A stretch of 48,813 nt of DNA from an uncultured Bacilli bacterium (GTDB lineage: Bacteria > Bacillota_I > Bacilli_A > RF39 > UBA660). Every line of letters starts with the position of its first letter. Positions within the stretch are counted from its first letter, which is position 1. The position numbers were made by a program, and so were the translations under genes. Below are positions 41,045 to 48,813 of this stretch, piece after piece. Where the stretch lies: the NCBI GenBank assembly GCA_934089275.1, contig CAKOJJ010000007.1:1-48813 (forward strand), given 5' to 3'. Under the pieces are notes generated by a model. It searched no databases. It saw only the letters and a program-made list of their open reading frames with translations, and was not told the DNA's origin.

Positions 41045-41377
41045 ATGAAAGACATTAAAAGCATAGTATATGAAATTGATGGACAAATACTAAGTATTAA
41101 CATAGGAGAGAAAAGTCAAATTAAATATGGAAATATTTTAAGTGTCATAAGCGAAGAAAAACTTTTTAAATATTTAGAAGAACTTCTTTGTATTATTGTT
41201 AATTGGGACGACGAATATATAAACACAAATGTGATTGATGGAAGTAATTGGAAATTATCGATTATTTATTTTAATGACAATAAAAAAGAGTATAGAGGAA
41301 AATCAAGTTTTCCTAATAATTTTGTGGCTTTTGAAAGTCTTAATCAAAAATTAATTAAGGATGTGCAAAATGGTTAA
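41045..41377 (+). CDS. small protein of unknown function upstream of the HExxH gene
   Basis: 110 residues from the ATG at 41045 (AGAGGGGAT upstream, after an extended -10 TGGTATAAT ending at 41026). Acidic and soluble: IVYEIDGQILSINIGEKS, then EELLCIIVNWDDEYIN and GSNWKLSIIYFNDNKKEYRG. The beta-alpha-beta style is that of a small partner or immunity-type protein, but no family is recognised. It overlaps the HExxH protein by eight bases, indicating coupled translation and a probable joint role. Confidence 0.6.
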   Translation: MKDIKSIVYEIDGQILSINIGEKSQIKYGNILSVISEEKLFKYLEELLCIIVNWDDEYINTNVIDGSNWKLSIIYFNDNKKEYRGKSSFPNNFVAFESLNQKLIKDVQNG

Positions 41378-43193
41378 TTTAAGTATTGATTTTGAAAAAA
41401 TATTACCATTTGTAGTAGATGCTTATACAAAAGTATATGGTGAAGAATATCGTGATATTGTTTTTCAACGAATTAACAATGCTGCGATAATTCCATACTA
41501 CGATATCGAAGGATTAGATGATTATTTATCAGGTATTAAACGTTGTAAAAGACGTGAATATGCCATCAAATTTCTAGACAAAATTGGTGTAGATATTGAA
41601 AAATATAAAAAAAATAATTATATGCAAGATCTAGATAATGCCGTTGAAAAGGTATTGGAATATTATATAGGCGGTTCAAATTTGGGCTTTGGTGAACACT
41701 CTAATTATTGGGCACCACTTCAAGCTTTTAAAATCAGTAATGTGGAAGACTCTGAAAAAATTTTGGAAAATAAAATTAAAATAATTAACTTTCTTCTTGA
41801 TGATAATCATGAACAAATAACTGAAACAAACTTTGACTTATTTGTGGGAACAGAAGAATATCAAAGAATATTAGAAAAAATTGATAAACTTAATATAGTT
41901 TATGAACAATTGTTATTAGAATATAGAAATTGGGAAAAACAACTACAACCTTATGAAAAATTTATAGAATCTCAAAATAGAATAAAGTCAAAAATATTAA
42001 TTAAGAAGAAATTAGCAACATTTATGAAAATTTATTCTAGATTACCGAAATCTGTAAAAAAAGCAATTTCTGGTAAATCACTAGTAGAAAAAACCACAGC
42101 TGTTTTGGGTAGTTTAGATATTAGTTCACTTACTATTATTGAAGCATTTAGTCATAATTATATGGAAAAATTAAAGTCAAAAGATGTTTCCTCATGGAAT
42201 AAATGTTGTATTCTTACTGTGCAAATTAGTTATTTAAAAAATATGGGTATTGAAATACCTAAACAAGTGTTAAAATGTAACTCAGAGGAAGATGTAAACA
42301 ATTATTTAAAATTTTTAAATCAAGATAATATTAAAATGTATATACCTTCAGATGATTTAATCAGTTATATAACGGCTTTAAGAAAATATAACTATGAAGA
42401 AGCACTTAGAAAATACTATATGAACAGAGATGATTTTTTAGAATTAAAAAGAGCCATAGGGGATGATGAAGAAACTCTTGAATATATTTATAGTAGAATA
42501 AAAAACAAAACGGTAAGTATTTCTGGTGAAGGTGGAGCTATAAATGATAATGAATTTATATCAATAATGTTTTATGCAATAAGCACAAATTTTTATGGCC
42601 GCTTGTTTTATTGTTTTACACACGAATGTGGACATATTGTAGATCAAAGTATAAACGGGATAGGTTTTGAAAATAGCGATGAGTTTAATGAAAATTCCGA
42701 AAAGAATCCTTATGATAAAAATTTCCGTAAATATGAGAAATTTAACGAAACATTAAATGATATTTTTGCTATGGAAGCAGTTGAATTATTACATAATCAA
42801 GACATATATTTAATTGAACCATTAGAATTCACTTTATTAGATGTAAGTGATTTTAATACTGCATTAATTACTAAAAATCTATTAAAACCACTAGTATCAA
42901 AATTTAGGCAACAAGTTATTAGAGCAAAAGTTAGAGCAGATCGTAGCGAGCTTATAAGATACATTGGTGAACGTAATTTTGAAGAATTAGTAGATGTAGT
43001 AAATAAAGTAGACTACTTATCTCGAAAAGGAGTTGCCTCTAGAATTGAATCATCACCAGATGATGCAATGGTTAAAGAATATTTTGAACAAGTAGAGAGA
43101 GCAAAAAGAATATATAATGATATTGATTATTATAGTAACAGTTTACAAAATTCAGTGGTAGCACCTAATGAAGAAAGTAAAAAAGCAAAATAA
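41370..43193 (+). CDS. large protein with gluzincin-like HExxH zinc site
   Basis: 607 residues from the ATG at 41370 (AAGGAT suits this codon better than the ATG at 41361). CFTHECGHIVDQS carries HExxH (His418, Glu419, His422), and NETLNDIFAME about 40 residues later offers a Glu third ligand, so a zinc metallopeptidase is likely. The rest is long, helical and Lys/Glu-rich with no signal peptide, which is unusual for a secreted protease. It is co-translated with the 110-residue protein before it. Target unknown. Effector or toxin-like use is only a guess. Confidence 0.65.
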   Translation: MVNLSIDFEKILPFVVDAYTKVYGEEYRDIVFQRINNAAIIPYYDIEGLDDYLSGIKRCKRREYAIKFLDKIGVDIEKYKKNNYMQDLDNAVEKVLEYYIGGSNLGFGEHSNYWAPLQAFKISNVEDSEKILENKIKIINFLLDDNHEQITETNFDLFVGTEEYQRILEKIDKLNIVYEQLLLEYRNWEKQLQPYEKFIESQNRIKSKILIKKKLATFMKIYSRLPKSVKKAISGKSLVEKTTAVLGSLDISSLTIIEAFSHNYMEKLKSKDVSSWNKCCILTVQISYLKNMGIEIPKQVLKCNSEEDVNNYLKFLNQDNIKMYIPSDDLISYITALRKYNYEEALRKYYMNRDDFLELKRAIGDDEETLEYIYSRIKNKTVSISGEGGAINDNEFISIMFYAISTNFYGRLFYCFTHECGHIVDQSINGIGFENSDEFNENSEKNPYDKNFRKYEKFNETLNDIFAMEAVELLHNQDIYLIEPLEFTLLDVSDFNTALITKNLLKPLVSKFRQQVIRAKVRADRSELIRYIGERNFEELVDVVNKVDYLSRKGVASRIESSPDDAMVKEYFEQVERAKRIYNDIDYYSNSLQNSVVAPNEESKKAK

Positions 43194-43254
43194 AAGATGA
43201 CAGACAACTTTATTAATGCTTTTTAAAAGAATTTTAGTTAGTAGTATTACAATA

Positions 43255-43290
43255 AGGACAATGCAAAACTAGCATTGTCTTTATTTTTTT
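43255..43290 (+). terminator. terminator after the HExxH gene
   Basis: AGGACAATGC pairs with GCATTGTCTT (one G-T) around seven bases, then TATTTTTTT. Confidence 0.8.
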
Positions 43291-43328
43291 AATTTTTAAA
43301 TAAATTTTGTCAGCATATTTTTCTATAA

Positions 43329-44093
43329 TCATTGGGCATCCAATATTATTTTTTTACTTTCTTCAGCAACCTCTACATTTTCAAAAATTTGTTTTGCCTC
43401 GTCTAAATATAATATTTTATTTTCTTCGGGCCAAAAATGAGTTAATAATAATTTTTTTGCATTAGATCTACTTGCTAAAAGGCCTGCATCATAAGCGGTC
43501 ATATGTGTTTTGCTGTTAATATTATGTTTTTGTAAGAAAGAGCTTTCACAAATTATTAAATCGGCATCCTTGCAAAAATCTACTAACTTACTAAAATTAG
43601 TTGTACCTATATCAGAGGTATAAACAATTTTAAAATCTTTATTTTGTAATTTAACCATATAAGATTCAATGCTATGCGAATTGTTATCTTCAAAAGATAT
43701 ATTTAAATCATCTACCAAAAATGAAACTGAATCATCAATATCGTAATAATCTGAATAACTTTCGTTATTTGAAATAATAGAAGCTTTATTAAATGCAAAA
43801 TCATTAATAGGAAGATAAATCTTTATTTTCTTATCAAGCATTCCTAAGTTATGATAAACATAAGAAGCATATTGTAAAACTCCTAAATCACCCAAATGGT
43901 CTTTATGATAATGAGTAATAATTACACTTAAATCTTTCAAATCTTCTGGAAAATTTAATAATCTTGTTATGCCATTGCCACAATCTAATAGAATCTTCTT
44001 ATTATTATATTCAATAAAAAATCCTGGACAATTCATATTTCCTTTTGTATAAGGTGATATAGTTCCAATCGGTGTAATTATTATTTTACTCAT
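43329..44093 (-). CDS. metallo-beta-lactamase fold hydrolase (RNase Z-like)
   Basis: 254 residues. THYHKDHLGDLG (His61, His63, Asp65, His66) is the zinc-binding HxHxDH motif. ILLDCGNG, VYTSDIGTT (Asp) and LLLTHFWPEEN (His) complete the site. The order and the ending resemble RNase Z/ElaC-type and cyclic phosphodiesterase-type members rather than beta-lactamases. It begins four bases after the coaD stop, and its ribosome binding site (AAGGAG) lies inside the coaD end, so it is co-transcribed. The substrate may be RNA or a phosphodiester. Confidence 0.85.
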   Translation of the reverse strand: MSKIIITPIGTISPYTKGNMNCPGFFIEYNNKKILLDCGNGITRLLNFPEDLKDLSVIITHYHKDHLGDLGVLQYASYVYHNLGMLDKKIKIYLPINDFAFNKASIISNNESYSDYYDIDDSVSFLVDDLNISFEDNNSHSIESYMVKLQNKDFKIVYTSDIGTTNFSKLVDFCKDADLIICESSFLQKHNINSKTHMTAYDAGLLASRSNAKKLLLTHFWPEENKILYLDEAKQIFENVEVAEESKKIILDAQ

Positions 44094-44097
44094 CTCA

Positions 44098-44583
44098 TTA
44101 AACTCCTTTTTTTATTAACATTCTGTCCATTACGATTGGATCTACATATCTTGAAATATCTTTATCAAGATTAAGAATTTCTTTAACCATACTTGATGAT
44201 ACAAATTGATATTCTTTATCTGCAAATAAACATATTGTATTTACTTGATTATTTGATATTGCCTTATTTATTTGTTGTAATTGCACCTCATAGTCATAGT
44301 CACTTAAACTTCTAAAGCCTCTAATAATTGCTTTACAATTATTCAGTAATGCTACGTCAACAGCAGCACCATCAGCAGAAATAACTTTTACATTTTTTGT
44401 ATTTTGGTATAATTCTTTAATTATTTCCATTCTTTCTTCTAGAGTAAAAAATCCAGATTTTTTTAAAGGATTTTGCATAACAGCTATTATTACTTCATCA
44501 AATAAATCACTTGCTTGTTCAATGATATTCATATGTCCTTTTGTTATTGGATCAAAACTTCCGGGATATAAAACTTTTGTCAT
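44098..44583 (-). CDS. coaD: phosphopantetheine adenylyltransferase
   Basis: 161 residues, the normal length. VLYPGSFDPITKGHMNII holds the (T/H)xGH nucleotide-binding motif (His17), MQNPLKKSGFFTLEERMEII is the 4'-phosphopantetheine region, AIIRGFRSLSDYDYE is typical of CoaD and EYQFVSSSMVKEI is the SSxxVKE motif. It transfers AMP from ATP to 4'-phosphopantetheine, the penultimate step of coenzyme A synthesis. It overlaps the small P-loop gene before it (ATGA at 44580-44583), so the two are coupled. All key residues are present; assignment firm. Confidence 0.97.
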   Translation of the reverse strand: MTKVLYPGSFDPITKGHMNIIEQASDLFDEVIIAVMQNPLKKSGFFTLEERMEIIKELYQNTKNVKVISADGAAVDVALLNNCKAIIRGFRSLSDYDYEVQLQQINKAISNNQVNTICLFADKEYQFVSSSMVKEILNLDKDISRYVDPIVMDRMLIKKGV

Positions 44584-44771
44584 AATGATTTCACCAACCT
44601 TTTAATTAATTCATTATCATTCTTAAATATAACGTTATCAAAAGTTGTATCTTTAATAACTATTTTTCTAATTGTTTTTATTTGCAAAGCTTTATCATTT
44701 GTTAATTCTATTATTTGGTTCACTAGTGTATTTTTTCCACAACCAAACTTTTCACAAATACCTATAATCAT
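44580..44771 (-). CDS. shortened P-loop kinase-like protein (possibly coaE-derived)
   Basis: 63 residues from the ATG at 44771 (TTGGAG upstream). MIIGICEKFGCGKNTLVNQI has the opening of dephospho-CoA kinase or another NMP kinase, but the P-loop Ser/Thr of GKS/T is Asn here, followed by Thr. The ending FDNVIFKNDNELIKRLVKSL resembles the last helix of such kinases, while the whole middle (LID and substrate domains) is missing. An internal in-frame deletion of an older kinase is the simplest reading. A small natural protein is possible. It lies directly before coaD. Confidence 0.55.
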   Translation of the reverse strand: MIIGICEKFGCGKNTLVNQIIELTNDKALQIKTIRKIVIKDTTFDNVIFKNDNELIKRLVKSL

Positions 44772-44831
44772 ACTTTTTCTCCAATCTACTCGTATTATAT
44801 TGTATTTTTTGTTATAATTAAAATACATATT

Positions 44832-44850
44832 TGTTATGTTTATCATAACA
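44832..44850. promoter_or_regulatory. perfect dyad in the LysR leader
   Basis: TGTTATG (44832-44838), five bases, CATAACA (44844-44850). It lies just after the -10 TATAAT (44813-44818) and touches the AGGAGG of the LysR gene. It could be an operator or an RNA hairpin. Confidence 0.5.
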
Positions 44851-44860
44851 GGAGGTTATT

Positions 44861-45748
44861 ATGAATATAGACTTTGAATTATATAGAATCTTCTATGTAG
44901 TAGCAAATCATTGTAATATTACTAAAGCGAGTGAAGAATTAAACATATCTCAACCAGCAATTAGTAAATCAATTAAAAATTTAGAAGAACAATTGGGTGG
45001 TCAATTATTTGTTAGGACTAAACGAGGAGTAGTGCTTACTGAGGAAGGCAAAGAATTTTACAATTACATCAAACAAGCAATAGAATATATTAATAATGCT
45101 GAACACAAATTTGCTGATCTTATTAACTTAGAAACAGGTTGTATAAAAATCGGTATCAGCACAACATTAACGAAAGAATTTTTACTTCCATATTTAGAAA
45201 AATTCCATTTGCTATATCCTAAAATAAATATACAAATAATAACTAGTTTAACTTCAGATTTAATGCAAAAATTAAAAAATGGTCTAATTGATATTATAAT
45301 ATTAAATATAAATGATAAAAATTATGGTAATGATATAAATATTATTAAATGTAGGGAAATTAATGATTGTTTTGTAGTAAATAATAAATATAAAGATTTA
45401 ACTATTAAAGAAATATCTTTAAAAGATTTAAATAATTATCCTTTAATATTACAAGCTAAGGGATCAAATACTAGAGAATTTTTAGATAATATAGCAAGAG
45501 AAAACGGGGTTATTCTTAAACCTAATATTGAATTAGCAAGTTATTCATTAGTAGTTGAATTTTCCAAAATAGGATTTGGAATAGGCTATGCAACTAGAGA
45601 ATATATTAAAGAAGCAATTAAAAATAAAGAATTATATGAATTAAAAATAAAAGAAAAAATACCTAGTAGATACATAGGAATTGCATTATCAAAAAATCAT
45701 GTACCTAATTTTAGTACAAAAAAACTTATTGAAATAATAACAAAATAA
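44861..45748 (+). CDS. LysR family transcriptional regulator
   Basis: 295 residues, the usual length. The winged-helix domain is in the first 65 residues (FYVVANHCNITKASEELNIS, then QPAISKSIKNLEEQLGGQLF and TKRGVVLTEEG). The rest is the periplasmic-binding-like effector domain (GCIKIGISTTLTKEFLLPYL at the start, IGFGIGYATREYI near the end). AGGAGG lies right before the ATG. The gene is divergent from the coaD group with an 89-base gap, the usual arrangement for LysR control of a neighbour. The perfect dyad at 44832-44850 may be its own site. Effector unknown. Confidence 0.93.
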   Translation: MNIDFELYRIFYVVANHCNITKASEELNISQPAISKSIKNLEEQLGGQLFVRTKRGVVLTEEGKEFYNYIKQAIEYINNAEHKFADLINLETGCIKIGISTTLTKEFLLPYLEKFHLLYPKINIQIITSLTSDLMQKLKNGLIDIIILNINDKNYGNDINIIKCREINDCFVVNNKYKDLTIKEISLKDLNNYPLILQAKGSNTREFLDNIARENGVILKPNIELASYSLVVEFSKIGFGIGYATREYIKEAIKNKELYELKIKEKIPSRYIGIALSKNHVPNFSTKKLIEIITK

Positions 45749-45832
45749 TTTACTTAATATAAATTTTTTCATAGGATAATTTTATATAGAAGTAAAAGAT
45801 TAAAAATAATTAGCTTGTTAGGAGAATTGATT

Positions 45833-46416
45833 ATGAAAAAAGGTTTAAAAATTTCTTTAGTTATTATCGTCATTTTTGTAGGATTAATAATTTTGGATAC
45901 AGCTCAAGCTATAATATTTAATAATAGTCCTATTATAAGAATAACAAAAACTTATTCAGGCTATCATAAAAAACATATAGGAATTTTTGTTGAAACTGAT
46001 ATTTATGATGGTGTAACACAAACAACTCGTTTTAAATGGAAATCTCATACTTTGCCTATAATAGAGAATACCGATAACCTAAAAGATACTTACAAAAAAG
46101 TAAGTGATTATTTTGGAAGTGAAACTGCTGATCATAGTAATTTAGGCTCTTGTTCACTAGATGAAAGTAGTAATATTGTTGTCGTTGCTCTTATAGATAA
46201 TAGTAAAGCAAAACAAGAAGAGTTTATAAAAAATGCTAATATAAATCCAAAATACGTTAAATTTGAGCAAAGTGGTCCTTATACAACATCGGTGTTTGAT
46301 TTTTCATAACAAAACCTGAAAATCATAATGATATTAGATTTAATGAGTATTATACTGCTGATAATCGTACAATTTATTTAGCAGAGAATCTTGGAGAGTT
46401 TTATATAAAAGAATAA
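45833..46416 (+). pseudogene. frameshifted membrane-anchored protein gene
   Basis: From the ATG at 45833 (AGGAG upstream): basic start, one helix (ISLVIIVIFVGLIILDTAQ), then a soluble domain containing IFVETDIYDGVTQTTRFKW, ending SVFDFS and TAA at 46307-46309. The frame shifted by one T within the TTTTT just before that stop continues FFITKPENHNDIRF, NEYYTADNRTIYLAENLGEF and YIKE, ending at TAA 46414-46416. The downstream stretch is clearly coding in style, so a one-base deletion in a T tract is likely. The intact chain would be about 194 residues. I do not recognise the family. Sequencing error or slippage during expression are alternatives. Confidence 0.65.
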
Positions 46417-46600
46417 GATAAGTGGTTACTTTACTTGTTTTAAAAATATTTTTATATAATATTGTTCTATTAATATCCATTTTATTTGATAAGTTTTTTA
46501 TATTATTTTTACAGATATTTTCAAGTGATTATGGAAAAAAATTGGATTTTAATGTATAATTAACGTAGTTTTAAAACTTAAATTTTATTAGGAGATAGCA

Positions 46601-47347
46601 ATGGATAAGAAAGCAATATTAGATAATGTAGATAAACTTATAATAATGTATAAAAATGGCGAACTTGGTGGCGAAGTAATGCCAGAAGATGCAAATCCTA
46701 ATTTTGAAAAAGATAGTTTGGAAAATTATTTATATTTTACTTTGCCAATGGCATTAAATTATCAAAGAAATTCTTATACATTATGGGAAAGTGCATTAAA
46801 AACATATAATGATGAGGAAACAAGATTTGTTTTTGATCCTAAAGTATGTTTAGAAAAAAGCTTTGAAGAAGTGCAATATGCTTTAACAAAATATAGGGTT
46901 GCTCTACAAAAGCAAAAACAAACTGAAATATGGTTAGCGTTATGTAATACATTTGTAGAGATGTTTGATGGTGATATCCGAAAACTATTTGATCAATTAG
47001 ATAATGATGTTAATAAGATTAGGGACTTCATACAAAAAGAAAATAAAAAAAAGTTTCCTTATTTATCAGGAACTAAGATTTGTAATTATTGGATGTATGT
47101 AATTTATCAATACACTGATAGAAGGTACAAAAACATTGAGTGTTTAACGGTTGCTCCAGATACCCATGTATGTAAAGCAACTCATAAATTAGGATTAATA
47201 ACTGATGATGAGTTTAATTCGAGTAATGTACAACAAATAGTTATTGATAGATGGCAAGAACTTTTTAAAGGGACTAAATATAAACCAATTGATATTCACA
47301 CCCAATTATGGTTATGGAGCAGAAATGGATTTAAAGAAGTAAAATAG
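46601..47347 (+). CDS. conserved protein of unknown function, 248 residues
   Basis: Soluble. TLPMALNYQRNSYTLWESAL, FPYLSGTKICNYWMYVIYQY, then VAPDTHVCKATHKLGLI and KPIDIHTQLWLWSRNGF are strong, conserved-looking blocks. The SGTKICNYW and PDTHV elements recall HhH-GPD-like DNA glycosylase folds and the related queuosine-salvage family, but I cannot be sure. The gene has AGGAGATAG before the ATG. Separate unit after the frameshifted gene. Confidence 0.55.
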   Translation: MDKKAILDNVDKLIIMYKNGELGGEVMPEDANPNFEKDSLENYLYFTLPMALNYQRNSYTLWESALKTYNDEETRFVFDPKVCLEKSFEEVQYALTKYRVALQKQKQTEIWLALCNTFVEMFDGDIRKLFDQLDNDVNKIRDFIQKENKKKFPYLSGTKICNYWMYVIYQYTDRRYKNIECLTVAPDTHVCKATHKLGLITDDEFNSSNVQQIVIDRWQELFKGTKYKPIDIHTQLWLWSRNGFKEVK

Positions 47348-47469
47348 TGATAAATGCAGCAAAAAACAAATATATGAATTATTAAGAATTTATTAATAAC
47401 TGTAATGTTAACAAAAAACGTGAAAAATGTTACTGAAATATCGAGAAATTTAATATAAAGCAGAAAAAT

Positions 47470-47679
47470 ATGAAAGAGAAAATAATTGTTATAACAGGTG
47501 GTGCAAATGGAGTTGGAAAAGCAATAGCAAATATTTTAAAAGAAAACAATTTGATACTTGTAGATCAAGATAATAATAATTTAGAACAAATTGCCAAAGA
47601 ATTGAAATCAAAATTTTATGTATGTAATTTAGCAAATGAAAATGATATTAAAAACAATTATGAAAATATTGATAGATAA
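47470..47679 (+). pseudogene. truncated short-chain dehydrogenase/reductase
   Basis: Only 69 residues: IIVITGGANGVGKAIANIL is the SDR cofactor motif (TGxxxGxG), followed by LVDQDNNNLEQIA and FYVCNLANENDIK, and then a TAG. Full SDRs have about 240 residues including YxxxK. Nothing after the stop up to the next gene continues the fold, so the 3' two-thirds are lost by deletion. A remnant rather than a working enzyme. Confidence 0.7.
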
Positions 47680-47716
47680 TGATGATAAATAGTAATTTGA
47701 AAAGGAGTTGTTGTGA

Positions 47717-48724
47717 TTGAATAAGAAGAAAGCATTGTTAATCTTGGTTATTTTTATTGGAGCAATTAGTTTGTTTTTTGGTGGGTACTTTATATATAAT
47801 AAGTTAAATAATTCTAAAAATGAAAATAAAACACAAGAACAAACAAAACAAAATGAAGATAATGTTATAGATGACAATAATAACTTAATAACAGATGAAG
47901 ATAATAAAGATAACAATAAGGAAAATTCAGATGATAATAGTTCTTATGAAAATAATATAAGTGGTAATCAAATAAAAGAAGATAAAGAAAAAGATGATAA
48001 TAAAACCACGAATAATAAAAACAATAATAATACTTCATCTAACGAAGTGCAAAAAGAAGAAACTGTAAATAAAAATATTCCTTCAAAGTATGAATTAAAA
48101 AGTTTAGGAGATTTACAATATTATTTATATACACCTAGCAATCCTACTGACAATATGCCTTTAATTATGTATCTTCATGGAGGAACAAATAAAAAATCGA
48201 GTGTAGAATCATTATTAACTACTGATGGATTTCCAAAATATTTATATGATGGTTATTATGGTAATTTGAGAGCGTATGTTGTTATTCCAAAACTTACAAA
48301 TAATTACACTGGGTGGGCTGATATATCTGATAATTTAAAAAATCTAATTAAAAGTATAAGTACAAATTATGGAATAGATACGAATAAAGTATCATTAACA
48401 GGTCATTCAATGGGTGGAACAGGAACTTACCAAGTTCAAGTAAAGTTGCCTAACACATTCGCTTGTATTGCTCCTATGAGTGGTAGTATAAGAAATACTG
48501 AAGAAAATCTAAACGCTTTAAGTAAAACCAAAATATGGGCATTTGTTGGAACAAATGATACGATTGTTGACCCTACTTCAACGAGAACAATAATCGAATT
48601 TTTAAAAAACAAGGGTGCAAATGTTAGATTAACTGAATTTGACGGAACAGACCATTTTGGCGTACCATCATTAGGATATAAAAATAGTGAATTTATAAAT
48701 TGGTTAGTAAATTGTAGCAAGTAA
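47717..48724 (+). CDS. secreted or membrane-anchored esterase of the PHB-depolymerase/feruloyl-esterase type
   Basis: 335 residues starting with TTG (AAAGGAG upstream). A helix at about 7-28 (LLILVIFIGAISLFFGGYFI) serves as uncleaved anchor or signal. Residues 30-115 are an Asn/Asp/Lys/Glu low-complexity linker. The catalytic domain follows: PLIMYLHGGTNKKSS (oxyanion loop), LTGHSMGGTGTY (Ser nucleophile), AFVGTNDTIVDPT (Asp) and FDGTDHFGVP (His). It matches the alpha/beta hydrolase group of esterases and depolymerases acting outside the cell, perhaps on dietary or mucosal esters. Last complete gene in the window. Confidence 0.85.
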   Translation: MNKKKALLILVIFIGAISLFFGGYFIYNKLNNSKNENKTQEQTKQNEDNVIDDNNNLITDEDNKDNNKENSDDNSSYENNISGNQIKEDKEKDDNKTTNNKNNNNTSSNEVQKEETVNKNIPSKYELKSLGDLQYYLYTPSNPTDNMPLIMYLHGGTNKKSSVESLLTTDGFPKYLYDGYYGNLRAYVVIPKLTNNYTGWADISDNLKNLIKSISTNYGIDTNKVSLTGHSMGGTGTYQVQVKLPNTFACIAPMSGSIRNTEENLNALSKTKIWAFVGTNDTIVDPTSTRTIIEFLKNKGANVRLTEFDGTDHFGVPSLGYKNSEFINWLVNCSK

Positions 48725-48770
48725 TCATTAAATTACAATTTAATAATTTAAAAAATTTCATTAAAAGATA

Positions 48771-48801
48771 TTGACTCTCCCCTTAGAGTAGGTTGTATAA
48801 A
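48771..48801 (+). promoter_or_regulatory. second MerR-type promoter (19-bp spacer) at the window edge
   Basis: TTGACT (48771-48776), 19-base spacer, TATAAA (48796-48801). ACTCT (48774-48778) and AGAGT (48785-48789) form a dyad in the spacer. GAGGAG at 48808-48813 is the ribosome binding site of a gene just beyond the window. Confidence 0.55.
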
Positions 48802-48813
48802 TAATTTGAGGAG

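Noticed and set aside
47470..47679. A complete small Rossmann protein.
   Set aside because: It stops after the first beta-alpha-beta units and has no catalytic residues; a truncated SDR is more likely.
1..48813. Recoded TGA as Trp, as in Mycoplasma-type relatives.
   Set aside because: Trp is written TGG throughout and TGA closes several clear genes.
1..48813. tRNA, rRNA, CRISPR arrays or insertion sequences.
   Set aside because: I looked for cloverleaf arms, regularly spaced repeats and transposase motifs and saw none.

Overview
The window is a gene-dense, very AT-rich stretch (by eye about 28% GC). It uses the standard bacterial code: TGA is a genuine stop (for example at 4194-4196 and 44580-44582) and TGG encodes Trp. 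Strong AGGAGG/AAAGGTG ribosome binding sites, short leaders, hairpin-plus-T terminators, a lipobox protein, MMPL and VanZ proteins and Asn/Lys-rich surface proteins point to a low-GC Gram-positive commensal, probably an uncultured Bacilli lineage near Erysipelotrichales/RF39. The placement is inferred from style; no rRNA or tRNA is present to confirm it. I see no phage or transposon genes.

Layout. 1-6360: a giant MMPL-type transporter fused to an exported domain, a small membrane protein, a transglutaminase-like protein and a tandem-HD phosphohydrolase. 6414-12073: a probable five-gene operon holding a HAD deoxynucleotidase-like protein, a zinc-ribbon/leucine-rich-repeat membrane protein, a radical SAM/SPASM enzyme, a small protein ending in 14 Asn, and a double zinc-ribbon membrane protein. 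12121-12490: a long gap between annotated genes that holds a candidate type I toxin-antitoxin locus: a 30-aa hydrophobic peptide, a masked ribosome binding site, 5'-3' long-range pairing and a convergent antisense RNA. 12640-17683: surface genes, namely two paralogues with the same N-terminus and different C-termini, a beta-helix adhesin-like protein and a DUF11-like protein. 17744-19589: a flavodoxin/CMD/Nudix/flavodoxin operon behind a promoter with a 19-bp spacer typical of MerR regulation.

19649-33555: small metabolic and house-cleaning genes (DNPH1-like, YbaK-like, RBBP9-like, EEP, HAD, LCM-type methyltransferase, Nudix), an ABC exporter, two transglutaminase-like proteins, a lipoprotein, VanZ and DUF1697 proteins, and an MFS gene broken by one in-frame stop. 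33670-35964: a Ppx/GppA-like protein next to a PurA-family protein in which the catalytic Asp is replaced by Ser, as described for phage PurZ. 36080-43193: unknown proteins, a triple fusion of HD, RelA/SpoT-type hydrolase and P-loop kinase domains, GrpB, and a large HExxH protein. 43329-44771 (minus strand): MBL hydrolase, coaD and a shrunken P-loop kinase, divergent from a LysR regulator. 45833-48813: decaying genes (a frameshifted membrane protein, a truncated SDR), a protein of unknown role, a secreted esterase and another 19-bp-spacer promoter at the edge.

A recurring theme is handling of nucleotides (three proteins with HD domains, two HAD 5'-nucleotidase-like proteins, two Nudix, DNPH1-like, GrpB, the PurZ-like protein, the RSH-kinase fusion). 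The strongest candidates for something undescribed are the type I toxin-antitoxin-like RNA locus at 12.1-12.5 kb, the Ser-for-Asp PurA homologue, the HD-RSH-kinase fusion and the radical SAM operon.
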